64,000 nt of DNA, taken from Papilionanthe hookeriana x Papilionanthe teres. Lineage: Eukaryota; Streptophyta; Magnoliopsida; Asparagales; Orchidaceae. The notes under the pieces were generated by a model that was not told the origin of the DNA, did not search any database, and was given only the letters and a program-made list of their open reading frames with translations. The DNA is taken from NCBI GenBank assembly GCA_022702705.1, contig CM040428.1, forward strand, positions 104,736,022 to 104,800,021. Reading direction: 5' to 3'. Position numbers and translations under genes: made by a program. Of the stretch, positions 58,701 to 64,000 are shown one piece after another (positions within the stretch are counted from its first letter, which is position 1; each line of letters opens with the position of its first letter).

Positions 58701-60463
58701 CATAAATTAGTTTGATGACCCCACTTTTTTGAGGGTTACTTACCAGACACATTAAGATAGGAAGTCTACCCATATTGACCTCCTAAAAATATACCAAGAG
58801 ACAACAGACCTTGAGACCTAGGGTGAAATCAATTCTTGACCTTTTGACCAACCATTGACTTAATAATTAAAATATTTGATAAAAAAAATTCACTATTGGT
58901 CAAAACAGTTAATTTTTAACCTAAAGACCAATTACAGACCTAACTGATCAACTTTTGACCCAAAAAAATTAAATTTGGTCAAACTGGTCAAATTTTGACC
59001 TAATGACTAAGCATTGACCACCAAGTCAATCAAGACACTAAAATGGTCAAATATGACTCATTTGACTATTTTAAGACATCACATGACTATTAAGAAAACT
59101 GTGGTCAACCCTTGACCAAGATAGGTCAAATTTGGTCAAAAATGGTCGACGCATGCCCCTTGACCCTAAAATTGACTTCAAAGACAGACATTGGCATGAT
59201 CAATTTGACATTGATCAAAGTCACCAAAAATTAATCCAAGTGTCACTACATTGACCTTTGGATTAACCAAAAACCTAAAAATGGTCAACATGACCACATT
59301 AAACCTCAAAATGACAAAATCATTAATTTTGTGACCAAATCAACCATGACAAGGTTGAGAAAATCACAGTGAACATCCTTGGACTAGAATTGATCAACCC
59401 AAATCAACTTGGCTCAATCGAGGTTAATATTGGTAAATCCTAGTCAACATTTATCAAATTGGGTCAAAACATTCAATTTTAAACCAAAAATAATACAAAT
59501 TAATCAAATAATTGTTCTAAAATTATTTTGATTAATTAATTGGCTAATAACATAATTTTCAATATTTTAATTAATTAAATAATTAATTAAAATGAAAATA
59601 AAATTAAAAGCTATGAAAAAAGACAAAATTAATTTTAAAACTAAAAATTAACATAAAATTAATCAAATAATTAATTTAAAATTATTTTGATTAATTAATT
59701 GATTAATAAAATATTTTCCAACATTTTTAATTAATGACATAATTAAGTGAAATGGAAATTAAATTAAGAATGACATGAAAGGAAATTTTAACCCAAGACA
59801 CCAATTATGACACAATAATTGATTTTAAAAATTTTCAAACTTTTTATGATGTCATGAGTGACCTCATATAGGTTAGACATAACCCATATGACCCATCATG
59901 ACACAAATCAACCTAGGATAAATCATGGTTAACCATGGGTTAAAACTCATCATGAAAATTTTTTGAGATGGCATCCTCTCCTTAAGTTAAAGTATGAATC
60001 ACCCCTTTCTTAAGGATGAAGTAAATGGTTAAGATTAGGGTAATCTTGGTCACCACATTAGACATCCAATGAGGAAAAGAATTGTCATAGGTTAAGCTTT
60101 AACCATGACCAAATAAGAGGGTAATAAAGGTGCATGAAATGAGTCACCTTGGCTTATTTGTCATTCTCTCACCAATTAAGTTCAAATGAGTAAAGAAAGT
60201 ATGTGGGGAAGCCTCTTTTAAAGCACCATGATCAGCCTTATCCACTTCCAAAATGGTCAAATGAGGGAATTTCAAATTTAAAAAAAAATTCTAACCTAAG
60301 GTAACTATGAACTAACCTTACATAGGTTTGAATTTAAAATTGCCAAAATTCCAAAATCCAATCAATTAAAGGCCACCATCTTATTTAAAACATTAATGAC
60401 ATAATAGGGAATTTCCCCAATTGATCCTTAGACATCTTAACCACAACTAAACCTTGCCATGTC

Positions 60464-60471
60464 TATAAATA
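60464..60471 (+). promoter_or_regulatory. TATA box, copy 4c
   Basis: TATAAATA within GCCATGTCTATAAATAGTG, about 1.75 kb from the LTR start, with the transcribed-looking segment and GC island downstream. The best TATA match among the giant-LTR family in the window. Confidence 0.55.
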
Positions 60472-61699
60472 GTGATCAAACCCAAAGAGATCAGGAATAA
60501 GCCATAGATGCCCAAACTTTGCCCAATTCCTCTGACTCCCAACATTAAAAACGTAGTTTAGGACCTAAGCAATAAGTCCCAATCGATATCGGATCGAACT
60601 AGCCACTCGATCGAACCAATTAAGCCTATCCGAGCCAACACGGATGCGCCCAAATTGACCTATTTGGTCTTGCACCTACATAGAGCCAATTTGAGTCCAA
60701 ATTTAGTTGTGGAATGGCTTCCTTAGGACCACAAGAGGCTGCTAAACCAGATTGATTAAGCTCAAAGTTGTTGTGGCTAAGGTTTAGAATTTTATTTTCA
60801 AAAATTATTCAAATTTTTGGTAAGTCATGCACCAAATCAATTTGAAACACTATGATCACCATATGGATGTAATCTACATCCTTGGATGATTCCATAGGTT
60901 CATAAATCACTCAATTTCTTTGAGAAATGGGCAAGATATTGAGCATAGAAGGTCTATGGTTCATAAAAATCCAGAAAATAGCCAGATTAATTGATAGTCG
61001 TTCGTTCCCGTGTTTGGAAACGGACGGCGGTGATCAAACTATGTGTGATCAGCTGTTCAGCTTCCGCAGCGGATCGTCCTGCGCGTTCGACGGTACGAGG
61101 ACACGTGGCGCCTCGTGGCTATTTTGGATTTAATTAAATCCAAAACAACCTTATAAAAATTGAAAAATCATAACTTTTCCCAGAAAAATCATATCTTTTC
61201 TAGGAAAAATCACGAAAATAAAATAAAAACACCTCTAGAAAGAGGTAACAGAGGAGAATAATGTGAAACAAAATTTGGAATTTTTGAGTTTTTTTAATTA
61301 ATTAATTACTCTCTGGAATAATTTAATTATTAAAAAATAATTATAACTCCAAAAAGTATGAATTTTTCACCAAACAATCTTCTCATGATATTACACATCC
61401 CCTTATTTTTCTAAGGAAAAAAAAATCTTTAGGGTGACATTCAATAATTTCTAAGTCATTTTATTATTATTTTTAAAAATAATTATAAAAATTAGAAATT
61501 AATGAAAAAAAAATTGAATAATGACTAGAAATCTTAGGGTAACAAAAAATAACCTCAGGATAATAAGTTTTAAGTCATTAAACAATTGTAAATGACATTT
61601 GGAAATTTGGATTAAAATTTATTGTTAAATTAGTAAATTTAAATCCTAAAAATCATCTTTTTATAACATAGCCTATTCTCCTTAACAGACCAAGTTCAA

Positions 61700-63320
61700 A
61701 ATGAACCTAGCCCACACTAGACTTATGACAAGCCTTGATTGAGTCTAAGGTGAAAATTTAGGCTTAATCATCACCTTATTTAAACCATTAAATAAGCTTA
61801 AAAATAAGTTAAGCTTAAATCAACCTAAGTTAAACCTTAATAACATTAGGCTTAGTTTAATAAACCTTAATTAGGTCTAAAACACCACATTAGACCTAAT
61901 CAACCTAAGTTAAGCCTTAATCACATTAGGCATAGCTTAATAAACCTTAATTTGATCTAAGACACCACATTAGACCTAATCAACCTAAGTTAAACCTTAA
62001 TCACAATAAGTTTGCGTTAACTTAAATCTAACAACATATTAAGACTTAATCAACCCATTAATCCTCAAGACAATAGGTTTAATATCAAAAATCAAACTTT
62101 AATTAAGTTTAAACATACACTAAACTTAATCAACCTTTAAGCCTTAATTAGGTCTAATCCATTAGACCTAATTAACTATTAAACCTTAACAAACTTAGGT
62201 TTAATCAAACTTATACTTCAATTAGGTCTAACCCATTAGACCTTATTAAGCTGTTAAACCTTAACAAACTTAGGTTTAATCAAACTAATTACCCCAATTA
62301 GATCTAACTCATTTGATCTAATTAGTCATTAAGCCTTAACTACACTATGCTTAATCAACCTTTATACCCCAATAAGTTTTAACTAATTAGACCTAAATAA
62401 CTATTAAACCTTAACAAAATTAGGTTTAATTGAATCCTAAACCCTAATTAAGTCTAACCCGGTTAGACTTAATTAATCATTAAAACATAACTAAATTAGG
62501 TTTAATCAAAACTTGGTCTAACTCATTAGACCTTATTAATCATTAAGCCTTAGTTACATTAGGTTCAACCCGACATGAACCCATGTTAACCTTAAACCTA
62601 AACTTAGGTTCAACCCGACATGAACCCATGTTAACCTTAAACCTAAACTTAGGTTCAACCTGACATGAACCTAAGTTAACCTCAAAGCTAAACATAGATT
62701 CAACCTGACATGAACCTAAGTTAAACATAAACCTAAACTTAAGTTCAACCAGAAACCCAAGTTAACCTCAAACCTAAACTTAGGTTCAACCTGAAATAAA
62801 CCCAAGTTAAACTTAAACGTAAACTTAGGTTCTATCTGACATGGACCCAAGTTAAACTTAACTTGAGTCTGACTCATATTAGATTTAAGTCAAACCTAAA
62901 TCGACATAAATTTTAAGTTCGACCTAAATCAAACTTGCTTTTTGCAAAAATATTAAGATCGATCCAAATTGAACTTAATTTGACATTAGGTTCGACCTAA
63001 ATAGAACTTATTTTTGACATAAATATTAAGTTCGATCCAAATTAAACTTAATTCGACATTAAGTTCAACCTAAATCGAACTTATTTTAACATAAACATTA
63101 AGTTTGACCTAAATCAAACTTATTTTTGACCTAAATATTAAGTTTGATCCAAATCAAACTTAATTCGACATTATCGAGCTAAATCGAACTTAATCCAAAC
63201 CAAACTTATTTTGATAAATATATTAAGTTTGACTTAAATTAAACTTAAGAAAAATAATAATAAACCAAATCTAACTTAAATATTAATTTAAGTTTGATAT
63301 AAATCAAATTTAATACAAAA
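61700..63320 (+). repeat. TTAGGTTTAA/TTAGGTTCAACC minisatellite, copy 4c
   Basis: 61700-62560 resembles the array of copy 4b (AGGTCTAACCCATTAGACC, TTAGGTTTAATCAA). 62560-62880 is a cleaner 45-bp tandem repeat with TTAGGTTCAACCCGACATGA, ACCCATGTTAACC and TTAAACCTAAAC. 62880-63320 is a variant with TTAAGTTCGACCTAAATC. Confidence 0.85.
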
Positions 63321-63519
63321 TTACATAAAATTTAATCAACATAAAAAAAATTCAAAAATAAAATATAAAATAATATAAAAACAAAACATCAACATAAAAA
63401 TGACACTTGAATATAAATCAAAGCAACATAAGACAAAAATAACTTTAATATTTGACAATCTTGACATAAATGATTTGAAAACTTTCGATTTCTGACATTG
63501 TTTTCTTTGTAGGAAGAAG

Positions 63520-63700
63520 ACAAGTTTCGTTAGGTTTTCTTTGCATGTTACAGTGTGTGCTAACTCTATCTTGCAGGATGACAATAACAAAACGACGACA
63601 AACAAACAAACAAAACAAAACAAGTAGTTTCACTAGATTTTCTTTGCATGTTATAGGGTGTGCTAGCTCTGTTTCGCAGGACGTCGACAACGAAACATAA
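63520..63700. repeat. Short tandem duplication, ~115 bp
   Basis: TTTCTTTGCATGTTACAGTG with CTCTATCTTGCAGGATGAC (63536-63582) recurs as TTTCTTTGCATGTTATAGGG with CTCTGTTTCGCAGGACG (63639-63684). Each copy carries an acceptor-like TTGCAG or TCGCAG. The function is unknown. Confidence 0.6.
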
Positions 63701-64000
63701 ACAAAAATAAAAAAAAACAAATGTAAAATATAAAATGACAAAACAAGACATAAATAACAAAACTCTATATGATAAGACATATTGAACAAAATAAATAAAC
63801 AAGACATGAAAGAGTGACATGACAATTCATAAAATATCAATACGAGAAACAAAGTCAACAAAATAAAATCACATCTTCTTGACATTTTAGAAGATACCTC
63901 ATGACATAAAAATTGACATAATAGCTCATGAAAATAAGATAAACATTAGGAATAAGACATTTTATATGTTTATTTTCCTAAAACCCATTTAGAAAACAAA

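Larger units (their letters stand above)
52816..58712 (+). mobile_element. Giant-LTR relative, second type (copy 4b)
   Basis: Begins TGTTGACCTCAC, like the giant LTRs, and parallels the next copy at 58713: start, AGGAAGTCTAC and TGACC arrays, AT-rich middle, TATA-like block (55191-55198), GC island (55840-55960), AT-rich part and a TTAGGTTTAA-type array. It stops at 58712 without a CA end, so it is probably interrupted by copy 4c. No coding sequence is seen. Confidence 0.6.
58713..64000 (+). mobile_element. Giant-LTR relative, second type (copy 4c), continues beyond the window
   Basis: Begins TGATGACCCCAC, then AGGAAGTCTACCCATATTGACC as in copy 4b, a short TTGACC array, an AT-rich part, a clear TATA box (60464-60471), a GC island (60990-61120) with GACACGTGGCGCC, AT-rich sequence and the TTAGGTTTAA-type array (61700-63320). 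The part from 63320 to the end is A-rich, with a short tandem repeat. No coding sequence is supported; the long minus-strand frames near 63336-63885 are hydrophobic by base composition only. Confidence 0.6.

Noticed and set aside
63336..63885. Three overlapping minus-strand frames rich in Phe, Leu and Cys that look like membrane proteins
   Set aside because: They come from A-rich plus-strand sequence and the short tandem repeat at 63520-63700; no start context or family motif.

Overview
This window is plant nuclear DNA, almost certainly a heterochromatic, repeat-filled intergenic block. I see no intact cellular gene, tRNA or rRNA gene, and no organelle DNA. The evidence is AT-rich sequence, nested LTR retrotransposons of plant-specific types (Tat/Ogre-like and Athila-like Ty3/gypsy), a plant L1 LINE with a zinc-knuckle ORF1 and RNase H tail, and an RTE LINE 3' end. 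The species cannot be named from this.

Layout. 1-13719: a Ty3/gypsy (Tat-type) unit with giant LTRs. Its parts are the 3' two kb of one LTR (1-1992), an integrase remnant (1993-2758), a captured plant ALKBH9/10-like 2-oxoglutarate/Fe(II) RNA-demethylase ORF (3080-4440, one frameshift), a 3' untranslated region with an (AT)35 tract and a three-part minisatellite (5346-6435), a hairpin plus polypurine tract, and a complete 6.95-kb LTR (6767-13719). This unit sits inside a plus-strand Athila-like element whose remains are 13720-17575 and 24493-27125: two paralogous 3' ORFs, two polypurine tracts and a 1.5-kb 3' LTR. A 6.9-kb solo LTR of the giant-LTR family (17576-24492) is inserted in it.

27126-29280 is unassigned. 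29281-39529 is a diverged tandem duplication carrying RTE LINE fragments; a nearly full-length minus-strand L1 (31767-38262, perfect 17-bp target duplication) is inserted in the second copy. 39530-48290 is a Tat-type integrase remnant split by a minus-strand Athila-like element (39833-47955). 48330-64000 holds three more relatives of the giant LTRs: one diverged copy (about 48330-52815) interrupted by a second type (52816-58712), followed by another copy of that type (58713 to the window end). The last two carry dense TTGACC/GGTCAA arrays and self-complementary TTAGGTTTAA-type minisatellites.

Main point of interest. A Tat-type retrotransposon carries, in the position of an extra 3' gene, an ORF ending in an ALKBH9/10-type domain with every Fe(II)- and 2-oxoglutarate-binding residue still readable. 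A strong 3' splice site lies five bases before its ATG. This suggests an element-encoded RNA m6A eraser expressed from a spliced RNA. The second theme is that the Athila-like elements place the same kind of GC-rich module upstream of the LTR TATA box and upstream of each of two internal ORFs, which suggests internal promoters.
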